A stretch of 64,000 bases of DNA, taken from the NCBI RefSeq assembly GCF_019448255.1, contig NZ_CP080410.1:1-64000 (forward strand), read 5' to 3'. This document shows positions 55,439 to 63,530 of this stretch, in pieces. The notes beneath the pieces are model-generated. The model saw only the letters and a program-made list of their open reading frames with translations, was not told the DNA's origin and ran no database searches. Both the position numbers and the translations under genes were made by a program. Source of the stretch: Qipengyuania flava. GTDB lineage: Bacteria; Pseudomonadota; Alphaproteobacteria; Sphingomonadales; Sphingomonadaceae. The first letter of the stretch is position 1, and each line of letters starts with the position of its first letter.

Positions 55439-56296
55439 GTGACCGCGCTGGAAACCGTTACCACCCTCGCCCGCTTGCGCCCGGCCACCGACGCGCTGCG
55501 CACCAGTGGCTCGCTCGCGCTGGTTCCGACCATGGGAGCCCTGCACGAAGGCCACCTTACGCTGGTGCGAGAGGCGCGCGAGAAGGCCGATCATGTCGCC
55601 GTCTCGATCTTCGTGAACCCGCGGCAGTTCGGCCCGAACGAGGATCTCGACGCCTATCCGCGCCAAATGGCCCGCGACAGCGCGCTGCTCGAAGCCGAAG
55701 GGGTCGCGCTGCTTTGGGCCCCGCCTCCCGATGAGGTCTATCCGAAAGGCTACGCCACCAACATCTCTGTCGAGGGTGTCAGCTCGGGCCTTTGCGGCGG
55801 CGACCGGCCGGGCCATTTCGACGGCGTGGCGACGGTCGTGTGCAAGCTGTTCAACCAGGTCCGGCCCGATCTTGCCTTCTTCGGCGAGAAAGACTGGCAG
55901 CAGCTGGCTGTCATTCGGCGAATGGCGCGCGATCTCGACCTCACGCGGCCGCATGTGGACGCCATCCACGGCGTGCCGATCGTGCGCGAAGCCGATGGCC
56001 TCGCCATGTCCAGCCGCAACGCCTACCTCTCTGCCGAGCAGCGCGCGATTGCTGCGGCGCTGCCTCGCGCAATGTCCGGGGCAATCGCCGAAATGCGCGG
56101 AGGTATGGCGGTCAAAACGGCGCTGAGAGAACTGTCGGCAACCCTGCTGGCCGCGGGATTCGACAGCGTGGATTACGCCGAAGTCCGGACCGGCGCTGAC
56201 CTGATCCCGAGCGTCGAGGCAGACCCGGAAAACCGGCTGTTCGTTGCGGCGCGCATCGGCGGTACACGCCTGATCGACAACCGCGCGCTGGGCTAG
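55439..56296 (+). CDS. panC: pantothenate synthetase
   Basis: A 285-residue enzyme joining pantoate and beta-alanine. Signatures are PTMGALHEGHL at residues 30-40, FFGEKDWQQL and SSRNAYLS, all ATP- or pantoate-binding. The GTG at 55439 gives the natural N-terminus (LETVTTLARLR), but its ribosome site GGAG touches the start codon, so the true start may differ. It is unaccompanied by panB or panD here. Confidence 0.93.
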   Translation: MTALETVTTLARLRPATDALRTSGSLALVPTMGALHEGHLTLVREAREKADHVAVSIFVNPRQFGPNEDLDAYPRQMARDSALLEAEGVALLWAPPPDEVYPKGYATNISVEGVSSGLCGGDRPGHFDGVATVVCKLFNQVRPDLAFFGEKDWQQLAVIRRMARDLDLTRPHVDAIHGVPIVREADGLAMSSRNAYLSAEQRAIAAALPRAMSGAIAEMRGGMAVKTALRELSATLLAAGFDSVDYAEVRTGADLIPSVEADPENRLFVAARIGGTRLIDNRALG

Positions 56297-56406
56297 GTTT
56301 TCCGCGGGTCCCCCATAAGGGGGACTGTAACAAAACGTTCACATCGGCTATGGGAACCGTCCGTCGAGAAGGATGCTACGCAGCATCTGCCCTTCGGTTC
56401 GCAAGG

Positions 56407-56443
56407 GTCGGGTGCGCTGCGGTAAGATCGCATCGCACCCGAC
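56407..56443. repeat. extended inverted repeat between panC and tRNA-Gly
   Basis: GTCGGGTGCG at 56407-56416 and CGCACCCGAC at 56434-56443 are perfect 10-bp complements; inside, GCG and CGC pair again across a two-base internal bulge. The hairpin loop is GTAAGAT. There is no T run on either side, so it is not a simple terminator. It may be a structured RNA or a DNA site. Confidence 0.55.
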
Positions 56444-56521
56444 TTACCCAAACCCCTGAAAACACAGCTTCTATCGCCGCCCTGGCCAGGCGGGCGTATG
56501 CCGGTGCGTGTTGGGAAAGTC

Positions 56522-56595
56522 TGGAGCGGGTAAGGGGAATCGAACCCCTCTAGCCAGCTTGGAAGGCTGGAGCATTACCACTATGCTATACCCGC
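56522..56595 (-). tRNA. tRNA-Gly (UCC anticodon)
   Basis: A full cloverleaf on the minus strand. The acceptor arms GCGGGTA and TACCCGC pair over 7 bp, the anticodon loop is CTTCCAA with anticodon TCC, the T arm contains GGTTCGATTCC, and CCA is encoded. Length is 74 nt including CCA. It reads GGA codons, and by wobble GGG. Confidence 0.97.
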
Positions 56596-56642
56596 CCGGT
56601 CGAAGGCGCCAATGCCACCGAAATCATCGGGCCGTCAACACG

Positions 56643-57260
56643 CTATTGCGCGGCGGCCTCGCTATCTGGCGTATCGTCCTCTTCGGCCTGCGCAGCCAGC
56701 GTCTCGGCAAGAGTGGGTTCGCGCTCCTCTTGTGCAGGCGCATCGCTCCCCACGGTAATCTCGACCCGGCGATTGGCCGCCCGCCCCTCCTCGTTCGGAG
56801 TGCCATCGGGCAATGCGTTGGGGGCGGCGGGGTTCTGCTCGCCGAAGGCAATCAGCGTGATACGCTCCTCGCCCACGCCGTTTGCGATCATCCAGTCGCG
56901 CACGGCTTCCGCGCGTTCGAGCGAGGCGCGCATATTCACCTCGTCGCTGCCGCCGGAATCGCTGTGGCCGGCTAGCGTGATCGGTCCACCGGCGCGCGCC
57001 TGCGGCGAGGCGACGACCGTGGCGAGCTCGGCAAGCGCCTGCTCGGTAAGCTCCGATCCTTCGGGAAAGAGGATGCGGGTCTCCAGCGAGGCCGTCGATT
57101 GCAAGGCCTCGATCGGCTCGACTTGGAATTCCGGCCGGAAGATCGAACGCGTTTCGCCTTCTTCACCGGAAGGCGGCGGCGCGGCGGTTTCCCGGTCGCA
57201 TGCGGCAAGGGCCAGCGGGAGTGCGAGGGTTGCTAGCGTCTTGGCGAATGGGCCCTTCAT
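56643..57260 (-). CDS. OmpA-domain lipoprotein
   Basis: A 205-residue protein with a lipoprotein signal (lipobox LAAC, Cys21) and an OmpA-like peptidoglycan-binding domain: TRILFPEGSELTEQAL, LAGHSDSGGSDEVNMRASLERAEAVRDWM and RAANRRVEITV. It should be anchored to the outer membrane and bind the wall. The C-terminal 30 residues are acidic and disordered. It overlaps the antiporter stop-start region by 4 nt (ATGA), so the two are cotranscribed. Confidence 0.86.
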   Translation of the reverse strand: MKGPFAKTLATLALPLALAACDRETAAPPPSGEEGETRSIFRPEFQVEPIEALQSTASLETRILFPEGSELTEQALAELATVVASPQARAGGPITLAGHSDSGGSDEVNMRASLERAEAVRDWMIANGVGEERITLIAFGEQNPAAPNALPDGTPNEEGRAANRRVEITVGSDAPAQEEREPTLAETLAAQAEEDDTPDSEAAAQ

Positions 57261-59116
57261 GCGGCGCTCCCCTGTTCCTGCGTCTTGCCGCGCTTGCGTT
57301 CGCGCTTGGCAGCGGCGTCCTGCGCGGTGCGCTCCTGGCGCGGCGCAAAGCTTACGATGATGTCGCCGGCGCGCGGTTCGGGGCGCGCGGCATGGGTGAA
57401 GAAGCGCAAGGTGCCACTCTCGCGGATGAGCAGCAGCATGTTCGCTGCCTCAGGCAGGCGTTCCTGGGCCGCTTCGAAATCGAACTCTTCCGACAGCTTG
57501 GTCTTGCGGAAGACCCAGCCCTGCGCGAGGCGCTCGTTCACATCCTCCACCCCGAAACCGGAATCGAACAGCGCACGGCCGCGAATGCTGCTGGGCAGCG
57601 CGTGGCGATCGTCGTCATCAACGGCATCGCCCAGCTGGTAAACCGTGTCACGGCCGATTTCATAGGCGAATTCGTTGCACACTAGGGCGTTGTAGGCCTC
57701 GTTCTCCGTTGCTGCGACAAGGACCTGGTAGGGCGCGAGATCAAGATTGTGCTCGGTAGCCTCGTTCAGGATTTCGCCGTGATAGAACGGCAGGCCCTTC
57801 TGCCGTGCAAGGGCGAGGCGCTGCCAACTGGAATCGACAATCATCACCGGGGATTTGAGCTCCTGCATCATGAGCGCGAGCTGGATCGTCCACGGAGTGC
57901 TGCCGATGATGAGGATGCCCGGCCGGTTGCTGCCCTTGAGGTTGAGCAGGCGCGCGACGAGGTCGATCGTGAAGCCGTGCGCCACGATCGTGGCCACGAC
58001 CACGGCAAAACTGAGGCCAATGAGTGCGGTGCCGTCATAGCCGATGTCTTCGAGCCGCAGGGCGAACAGGCCGGAGATGGCGACGAGCACGATACCACGC
58101 GGCGCGATCCAGGCGAGGAACAGGCGCTCGTTCCACGGCACCGAGCTGCCCAGCAGGCTGAGCAGGATGGTGGCCGGCCTGACCAGGAACAGGATCGCGA
58201 GGAGGAACAGGGCGAAGTTCCAGTTGAGATAGGAGAGCTCCTCGAACTCGAGACTCGCCGAAAGCAGGATGAAGATGCCGGAAATAAGGATCACGGCGAT
58301 GTTCTGCTTGAACGGGTGGATGCTGCGCAGCGACGAGATGTTCATGTTGGCGAGCGCAATGCCCATCACGGTCACGGCAACCAGACCCGCCTCGTGCTCG
58401 ATCTGGTTCGACAGCACGAAGACCACGATGACCGAGGTCAGCAGCACGGGGACCTTGAGGAATTCCGGAATGGCGCCGCGCGGGAAGGCCCAGGCAATGG
58501 CCGCAGCGGCGATATAGCCGATCAGGCCTGCGAGAATGGCCGCGAAGATCAGCGGCGGCACCACCTCGAACACGCCCGCACCCGGCGATTCGGCCACCGC
58601 GCGGAAGTATTCGTAGGCGACCACGGCAAACAGCGCGCCGATGGGATCGTTGACGATGGCTTCCCATTTGAGGATCGCTGCGGGCCTCGCCTTGACCGAG
58701 GATTGTCTGAGCAGTGGCATGACCACGGTTGGGCCGGTGACAACGAGGATGCCGGCAAATAGGATCGCCACGGGCCATTCGAGGCCGCCGATCGAATGCG
58801 CGGCAAAGGCGCCCAGCACCCAGGCGATCGGGCCGCCAAGCAAGACGAGACGCCAGACCCCGTCGCCTGCGTGGCGCAGCTCACGGAAATCGAGGCTCAG
58901 TCCGCCTTCGAACAGGATCAGCGCCACGCCGATGGCAATCATCGGGTCGAGCAGGTCGCCAAAGGCGCGTTCGGGATCGAACAGGCCGAGGATAGGGCCG
59001 GCGAGAAAGCCCGCCGCCAGCATCAGGACAATGGCCGGCCAGCCAGTGCGCCAGGCCAGCCACTGGGCACCAATGCCCAGCATTCCGACCATAGCGATAA
59101 CCAATGTCTGTTCCAT
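57257..59116 (-). CDS. cation:proton antiporter with TrkA-like regulatory domain
   Basis: A 619-residue inner-membrane protein from ATG 59116. The first 400 residues are about twelve transmembrane segments with the antiporter core text ALILFEGGLSLDFREL, GPTVVMPLLRQS and AILKWEAIVNDPIGALFAVVAYEY. The C-terminal part from about residue 400 resembles a TrkA-N/RCK nucleotide-binding domain (PGILIIGSTPWTIQLALMM, VLVAATENEAYNALVCNEFAYEIG) and ends in a basic tail (AAKRERKRGKTQEQG). It fits the CPA1/CPA2-type family for Na+ or K+/H+ exchange. It is followed by an overlapping OmpA-type lipoprotein gene. Confidence 0.9.
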   Translation of the reverse strand: MEQTLVIAMVGMLGIGAQWLAWRTGWPAIVLMLAAGFLAGPILGLFDPERAFGDLLDPMIAIGVALILFEGGLSLDFRELRHAGDGVWRLVLLGGPIAWVLGAFAAHSIGGLEWPVAILFAGILVVTGPTVVMPLLRQSSVKARPAAILKWEAIVNDPIGALFAVVAYEYFRAVAESPGAGVFEVVPPLIFAAILAGLIGYIAAAAIAWAFPRGAIPEFLKVPVLLTSVIVVFVLSNQIEHEAGLVAVTVMGIALANMNISSLRSIHPFKQNIAVILISGIFILLSASLEFEELSYLNWNFALFLLAILFLVRPATILLSLLGSSVPWNERLFLAWIAPRGIVLVAISGLFALRLEDIGYDGTALIGLSFAVVVATIVAHGFTIDLVARLLNLKGSNRPGILIIGSTPWTIQLALMMQELKSPVMIVDSSWQRLALARQKGLPFYHGEILNEATEHNLDLAPYQVLVAATENEAYNALVCNEFAYEIGRDTVYQLGDAVDDDDRHALPSSIRGRALFDSGFGVEDVNERLAQGWVFRKTKLSEEFDFEAAQERLPEAANMLLLIRESGTLRFFTHAARPEPRAGDIIVSFAPRQERTAQDAAAKRERKRGKTQEQGSAA

Positions 59117-59222
59117 CCGCCCCTCTGGTTGCGCGTGAACCCCCGCATGCACGGCGCATGGCGGGAGTTGCAATGGCTATAAATGCCCGAAGGCCGGTTT
59201 CTTTCCAGCCCGGGACGACACG

Positions 59223-59753
59223 TCAGTCGCCCTCGAACTCCATCAACCGGTGGACGGCAACCGCTTCGGCGGCAAGCTTCCGGCTGCCGCCGAGATCGGG
59301 CAGGTCGATGACGAAGGCCGCGCGCTCGACCGTAGCGCCGGCCTTGCGCAAGAGGGTGGTCGCCGCAATCGCGGTGCCGCCCGTTGCCAGCAGGTCGTCG
59401 ACAATGGCGACGGTCTGGCCATCCGCGACCGCGCTCGGATCCATCTCCAGCCGGTCGAGGCCGTACTCGAGTTCGTAGTCTACCCCGATCACCTCGCAGG
59501 GCAGCTTGCCCGGCTTGCGGATGGGCAGGAAGGGAAGGCCGAGGCGCGCCGATACCGCCGCGCCGAAGATGAAACCGCGCGCTTCCATTCCGGCAATGGC
59601 CTCTGCCCCTTCGACTTCCCCGGCCAGCCATTCGACGGTCGCGGCAAAGCCCGGGCCATGGCCGAGCAGGGTCGTGATGTCGCGAAACTGGATTCCGGAC
59701 TTGGGAAAATCCGGAATGGTGCGGACGAGCGCCTTGAGCTCTTCCGGTGTCAT
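59223..59753 (-). CDS. apt: adenine phosphoribosyltransferase
   Basis: A 176-residue enzyme that converts adenine and PRPP to AMP. The PRPP loop AIVDDLLATGGTA is intact and the N-terminus (LKALVRTIPDFPKSGIQFRDIT) is typical. ATG 59753 is chosen because GGGAGAG is 5-10 nt upstream; a longer frame to 59825 would cross the petC terminator. It has its own promoter in the space between petC and itself, on the same strand. Confidence 0.95.
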   Translation of the reverse strand: MTPEELKALVRTIPDFPKSGIQFRDITTLLGHGPGFAATVEWLAGEVEGAEAIAGMEARGFIFGAAVSARLGLPFLPIRKPGKLPCEVIGVDYELEYGLDRLEMDPSAVADGQTVAIVDDLLATGGTAIAATTLLRKAGATVERAAFVIDLPDLGGSRKLAAEAVAVHRLMEFEGD

Positions 59754-59772
59754 GGTCTCTCTCCCGAAATGG

Positions 59773-59809
59773 AAAACGCCCCTCGCGTCGGGGTGACGCA
59801 AGGGGCGTT
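59773..59809 (-). terminator. rho-independent terminator of petABC
   Basis: On the minus strand, AACGCCCCT and AGGGGCGTT form the outer stem, extended by TGCGTC/GACGCG (one T-G pair) to a small ACCCC loop, and TTTT follows. It lies after the petC stop and before apt. Confidence 0.9.
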
Positions 59810-59832
59810 CGTTATCCGTTGGCAAGCGACGT

Positions 59833-60687
59833 TCAGTCGCCCTTGCGCTTCTTCGCGGCGGCCCAGATCTGCTGCTTCGACAGATAGGCGAGGACGGTGG
59901 CGAAGAGCAGGAAGATCAGCACCGGCCAGCCCGTCTGCTTGCGCTGAACCATGGTCGGCTCGGCGGTCCAGGCGAGGAAGGCGGCGACGTCTTCCGACAT
60001 CTGCTGCACGGTGGCTTCGGTGCCGTCGTCATAGGTGACCTGACCGGAGGTGGTCAGCGGCGGAGCCATCGCGAGGTTGAGGTTGGGGAAGTACGGGTTG
60101 TGATAGAGGCCCGGACCCGGAGCGACTTCCGGATATTCCGCCAGCAGCTCTTCGCTCGGCTCGGCATAGCCGGACAGCAGCGAGGCCACGTAGTTCACAC
60201 CGTCGCCGCGTGCTTTCGTCATCAGCGAAAGATCGGGCGGAATGGCGTTGTTGTTGGCAGCCGCGGCAGCGACGTTGTTCGGGTAGGGCGACGGGAAGTA
60301 ATCCGTCGGCAGGCCCGGACGCGTGGTCGCTTCGCCGGTGTTCGGATCGATGCCCGGCACCTGCTTCGAGGCGGCGAATGCCTTCACCTGGCCTTCGTCG
60401 TAACCGATCTGCTCGAGATCGCGGAACGCAACGTACTTGAGGCTGTGGCAGGCGGCGCAGACTTCGTCATACACCTTGAAGCCGCGCTGCAGCTGCTGGA
60501 TGTCCCACTTGCCGAAGGGGCCTTCGAACGAGAAGTCGTGGCTTTCGGGCTTGCTGTAGGGCGCGTGGCCGGCCGGCTCTTCCGTCATCGCGGCGTAGGC
60601 ACCGAGGACGAAGGAATAGAGCGCGATCACGGCAAAGCCGAGGCCGACGAGGATGGCAACGAGGCGGACGCTGAGAAGTTTGGTCAT
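59833..60687 (-). CDS. petC: cytochrome c1 of the bc1 complex
   Basis: A 284-residue protein. N-terminal hydrophobic segment (residues about 9-34), c-type heme motif CAACHSLK at residues 77-84 (Cys77, Cys80, His81), and a C-terminal membrane anchor (PVLIFLLFATVLAYLS). The Met ligand is probably in NLNLAMAPPL. It passes electrons from the Rieske protein to a soluble cytochrome. It is the last gene of petA-petB-petC and is followed by a terminator. Confidence 0.96.
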   Translation of the reverse strand: MTKLLSVRLVAILVGLGFAVIALYSFVLGAYAAMTEEPAGHAPYSKPESHDFSFEGPFGKWDIQQLQRGFKVYDEVCAACHSLKYVAFRDLEQIGYDEGQVKAFAASKQVPGIDPNTGEATTRPGLPTDYFPSPYPNNVAAAAANNNAIPPDLSLMTKARGDGVNYVASLLSGYAEPSEELLAEYPEVAPGPGLYHNPYFPNLNLAMAPPLTTSGQVTYDDGTEATVQQMSEDVAAFLAWTAEPTMVQRKQTGWPVLIFLLFATVLAYLSKQQIWAAAKKRKGD

Positions 60688-60705
60688 GTTCTTTCTCGTT
60701 CTCGC

Positions 60706-62001
60706 TTAGGCGGCCGGCTGGGCGTTTGCGCCGACGGTCGCCTGCTTGTCTTCGCCAAGCACGGCTTCGGTGATCGAATAGGGCAGCGGCTCGGGCTTCT
60801 CGATCTGGCTGACGATCGGCAGGATCACCAGGAAGTGCAGGAAGTAATAAGCCGTCGCGATCTGGCTGAGCATCACATAGGGCTCTTCAGCAGGCGCGCC
60901 GCCGCAGATGAACAGGACGATCATCGCGGGGATCAGGCCGAACCAGAAGAACTTGCGGAACAGCGGGCGGTAGTGACCGCTGCGCACCGGCGACTTGTCG
61001 AGCCAGGGCAGGAAGAACCAGATCAGGATCGAGCCGAACATCGCGATCACGCCCAGCAGCTTGGCGGGGACGAACAGGAAGTCGACCGTGAAGGCGCGCA
61101 GGATCGCGTAGAACGGCCAGAAGTACCATTCGGGAACGATGTGCGCCGGGGTCGAGAGCGGGTTCGCTTCGATATAGTTGTCCGGGTGGCCCAGGGCGTT
61201 GGGCAGGAAGAACACCATCGCGAAGAAGAACAGCAGCGCGACGCCGAGGCCGAAGCCGTCCTTTGCCGTGTAGTACGGGTGGAAGGGCAGCGTGTCGCTT
61301 TCGCTCTTCACTTCGACACCGGTCGGGTTCGACGAACCCGGGATGTGGAGCGCCCAGATGTGGAGGATGACCACACCGGCGATCACGAAGGGCAGCAGGA
61401 AGTGCAGGCTGAAGAAGCGGTTCAGCGCGGCGTTATCGGGAGCGAAACCGCCGAGCAGCCAGATCTGGATCGGTTCGCCGACCACGGGGATCGCGCCGAA
61501 CAGGCCGGTGATGACCTTGGCACCCCAGAAGCTCATCTGGCCCCAGGGCAGGACGTAACCCATGAAGGCGGTGGCCATCATGAGCAGGAAGATGACGACG
61601 CCGAGCAGCCAGATCATCTCGCGCGGGGCCTTGTACGAGCTGTAGAAGAGGCCGCGGAAGATGTGCAGGTAGACGACGATGAAGAAGAAGCTGGCGCCGT
61701 TGGCGTGCGCGTAGCGCATCAGCCAGCCCCAGTTGACGTCGCGCATGATGTGTTCGGTGGTGGCGAAGGCCACCTGCGCGTTCGCTGCGTAGTGCATGGC
61801 CAGCACGACGCCGGTGACGATCTGCACGACGAGGAAGAAGCCGGCGAGGACGCCGAAGTTCCAGAAGTAGGACAGGTTGCGCGGAACCGGGTAGCCGGCG
61901 CCGACGGCGTTGTAGACGAGGCGCGGCAGGGGCAGCTTCTCGTCGAGGAACTTCATGACCGGGTTGGTCGGGGTGTATTCCTTGGCCCAGGGAAAGCTCA
62001 T
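60706..62001 (-). CDS. petB: cytochrome b of the bc1 complex
   Basis: A 431-residue integral membrane protein with eight transmembrane helices. The Qo-site motif [15 protein letters not shown] is present, as are the early heme-region text [15 protein letters not shown] and the [14 protein letters not shown] segment. It binds two b hemes and carries quinol oxidation and quinone reduction. It starts 23 nt after petA and ends 18 nt before petC. Confidence 0.97.
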   Translation of the reverse strand: MSFPWAKEYTPTNPVMKFLDEKLPLPRLVYNAVGAGYPVPRNLSYFWNFGVLAGFFLVVQIVTGVVLAMHYAANAQVAFATTEHIMRDVNWGWLMRYAHANGASFFFIVVYLHIFRGLFYSSYKAPREMIWLLGVVIFLLMMATAFMGYVLPWGQMSFWGAKVITGLFGAIPVVGEPIQIWLLGGFAPDNAALNRFFSLHFLLPFVIAGVVILHIWALHIPGSSNPTGVEVKSESDTLPFHPYYTAKDGFGLGVALLFFFAMVFFLPNALGHPDNYIEANPLSTPAHIVPEWYFWPFYAILRAFTVDFLFVPAKLLGVIAMFGSILIWFFLPWLDKSPVRSGHYRPLFRKFFWFGLIPAMIVLFICGGAPAEEPYVMLSQIATAYYFLHFLVILPIVSQIEKPEPLPYSITEAVLGEDKQATVGANAQPAA

Positions 62002-62024
62002 GATCTCTTCTCTTCTCTAGACGC

Positions 62025-62597
62025 TTAGCCGACGCGGATGACGGTTTCCGAGGTGAACTCGTACTCCGGCACTTCCAGATTGGTCGGGGCCGGGCCCTTG
62101 ATGATGCGGCCGGCCGTGTCGTAGTGCGAACCGTGACAGGGGCAGAAATACCCGCCGAATTCGCCCTTCACTTCGCCTTCGGCCGCGCCCAGCGGAACAC
62201 AGCCGAGGTGGGTGCAGACACCCATCGTCACCAGCATGTCCTCGCGGCCTTCCTTGGTACGGTCGGCCAGGGTTTCCGGGTCGCGCAGCGTGCCCACGGG
62301 GCGCGCGTTGGCTTCGGCGATCTCTTCTGCGGTAAGGCGGCGGATGAACAGCGGCTGCTTGCGGAACACCGCCTTGATCGCCTGGCCCGGCTCGACCGAC
62401 GAAACGTCGACTTCGGTCGTGCTGGCGGCGAGCACGTCCTTCGACGGCGCCATCTGGGTGACCAGCGGATAAACGACCGCGAGGCCGCCGATGCCGGCTG
62501 CGCTGACCGCAGCGATATCGAGGAAGTCGCGGCGGCGGATACCGTCGTCGGTCTCGCCTGCCGTTTCGGGAGTTGCGGTTGCAGCGGTGTCTGCCAT
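62025..62597 (-). CDS. petA: ubiquinol-cytochrome c reductase Rieske iron-sulfur subunit
   Basis: A 190-residue protein with a twin-arginine signal (RRRDFLD at residues 21-27) followed by a single membrane anchor. The [2Fe-2S] ligands are in CTHLGC (Cys128, His130) and CPCHGSHYD (Cys152, His155), with disulphide cysteines Cys133 and Cys154. It is exported by Tat after cofactor insertion and shuttles electrons from quinol to cytochrome c1. First gene of the operon. Confidence 0.97.
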   Translation of the reverse strand: MADTAATATPETAGETDDGIRRRDFLDIAAVSAAGIGGLAVVYPLVTQMAPSKDVLAASTTEVDVSSVEPGQAIKAVFRKQPLFIRRLTAEEIAEANARPVGTLRDPETLADRTKEGREDMLVTMGVCTHLGCVPLGAAEGEVKGEFGGYFCPCHGSHYDTAGRIIKGPAPTNLEVPEYEFTSETVIRVG

Positions 62598-62774
62598 CAG
62601 CGCTATGCCTTGCCTGCCTTGTGTCTGCGCCGCCTACCCATGGGGCAATCCGGCGCTTTCTGCGAATCCTTGAACCGGGTTTTGAGGAAGGCGGAAGCGT
62701 GCCCCTGTATGGCGCGTGCGCGAAAGCCCCCGGCAAGCCCGGTTTGGACGCGCCTCTAGCCGCTCAGCGGCGGG

Positions 62775-62828
62775 TTGCCAACCGCCATTTTGGCAAGGAC
62801 CGTGCAGTCTGGCGCAAGACTTTGCGCC
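62775..62828. repeat. two small inverted repeats between pgeF and petA
   Basis: TTGCCAA/TTGGCAA at 62775-62796 (8-nt spacer) and GGCGCAA/TTGCGCC at 62811-62828 (4-nt loop) lie in the 259-nt spacer upstream of petA. Neither is followed by a T run. They could be operator sites for petABC, or elements of a pgeF-downstream hairpin. Confidence 0.35.
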
Positions 62829-62856
62829 TTACCCCTACGGCACCGGGTCATGCGGC

Positions 62857-63519
62857 TCAGGCAGGCAGAGCGATCACGCTGAGCTGGCGGCCGCCGCTTG
62901 GCTCTTCGCGATGGGTGGCCCGGCGGTAGGAAAAGAAGCGCCCGGGCTGGCTGTAGGTGTCTTCGCGAAGGTCCTCGACCGCGCCTACGCCGACCGCTTT
63001 CAGGCGGTGTGTGACATAGGCGGGTAGGTCGAACTGGCGATGCCCCTCGCGCCCGAAATCGAAGAACCGCGCGTCGCGGTCCTCGAAGCGTTCGCGGAAG
63101 GCCTCGTCGACCTCGTAGCTCTTCTGGGCGATGGTCGGCCCGATTGCGGCCACGATATCGGAGGGGCGGGCCCCCAGCGACCCCATCGCGGCAACGGTGT
63201 TTTCGAGCACCCCGCCCAGCGCTCCGCGCCATCCGGCGTGGGCGGCGCCGATCACACCGGCGACCGGGTCGGCCAGCAGCACGGGCGCGCAATCGGCCGT
63301 GACAATGCCTAGAGCAAGCCCCGTGCGATTGGTGACCATGGCGTCGCCTTCGGGCGCGTCGTCCCAGGGGTGGGTCACAACGAACACTTCGTCAGAATGC
63401 ACTTGCTCGGGGCGGACCAGCGCCGTTCCTGGAGCGATTTCTGCGAGATTGAGACCTTCAGCGGTTGAAAACCCGTGCGGAAAAGCGTCCAGCAATTCCG
63501 AGCGAAGCGCACCACCCAT
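62857..63519 (-). CDS. pgeF: peptidoglycan editing factor / polyphenol oxidase family protein
   Basis: A 220-residue protein of the YfiH/PgeF family. Conserved sites are VTADCAPVLLADP, GAAHAGWRGALGG and AAIGPTIAQKSYEVDEAF. PgeF removes L-Ser wrongly added to muropeptide precursors in E. coli; older annotations call it laccase. Its start lies 11 nt after the pepN stop, on the same strand. Confidence 0.93.
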   Translation of the reverse strand: MGGALRSELLDAFPHGFSTAEGLNLAEIAPGTALVRPEQVHSDEVFVVTHPWDDAPEGDAMVTNRTGLALGIVTADCAPVLLADPVAGVIGAAHAGWRGALGGVLENTVAAMGSLGARPSDIVAAIGPTIAQKSYEVDEAFRERFEDRDARFFDFGREGHRQFDLPAYVTHRLKAVGVGAVEDLREDTYSQPGRFFSYRRATHREEPSGGRQLSVIALPA

Positions 63520-63530
63520 TCACGAAACTC

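Noticed and set aside
56308..56325. Terminator after panC
   Set aside because: GTCCCCC/GGGGGAC forms a hairpin with an ATAA loop, but it is followed by TGTAACA and not by a T run, so a rho-independent terminator is not supported.
60100..62028. A 642-codon open frame on the plus strand opposite petB and petC
   Set aside because: It is the antisense shadow of high-GC cytochrome genes with clear heme and quinone motifs. Its composition (runs of E, D, R, Q) is that of a shadow frame, not a protein.
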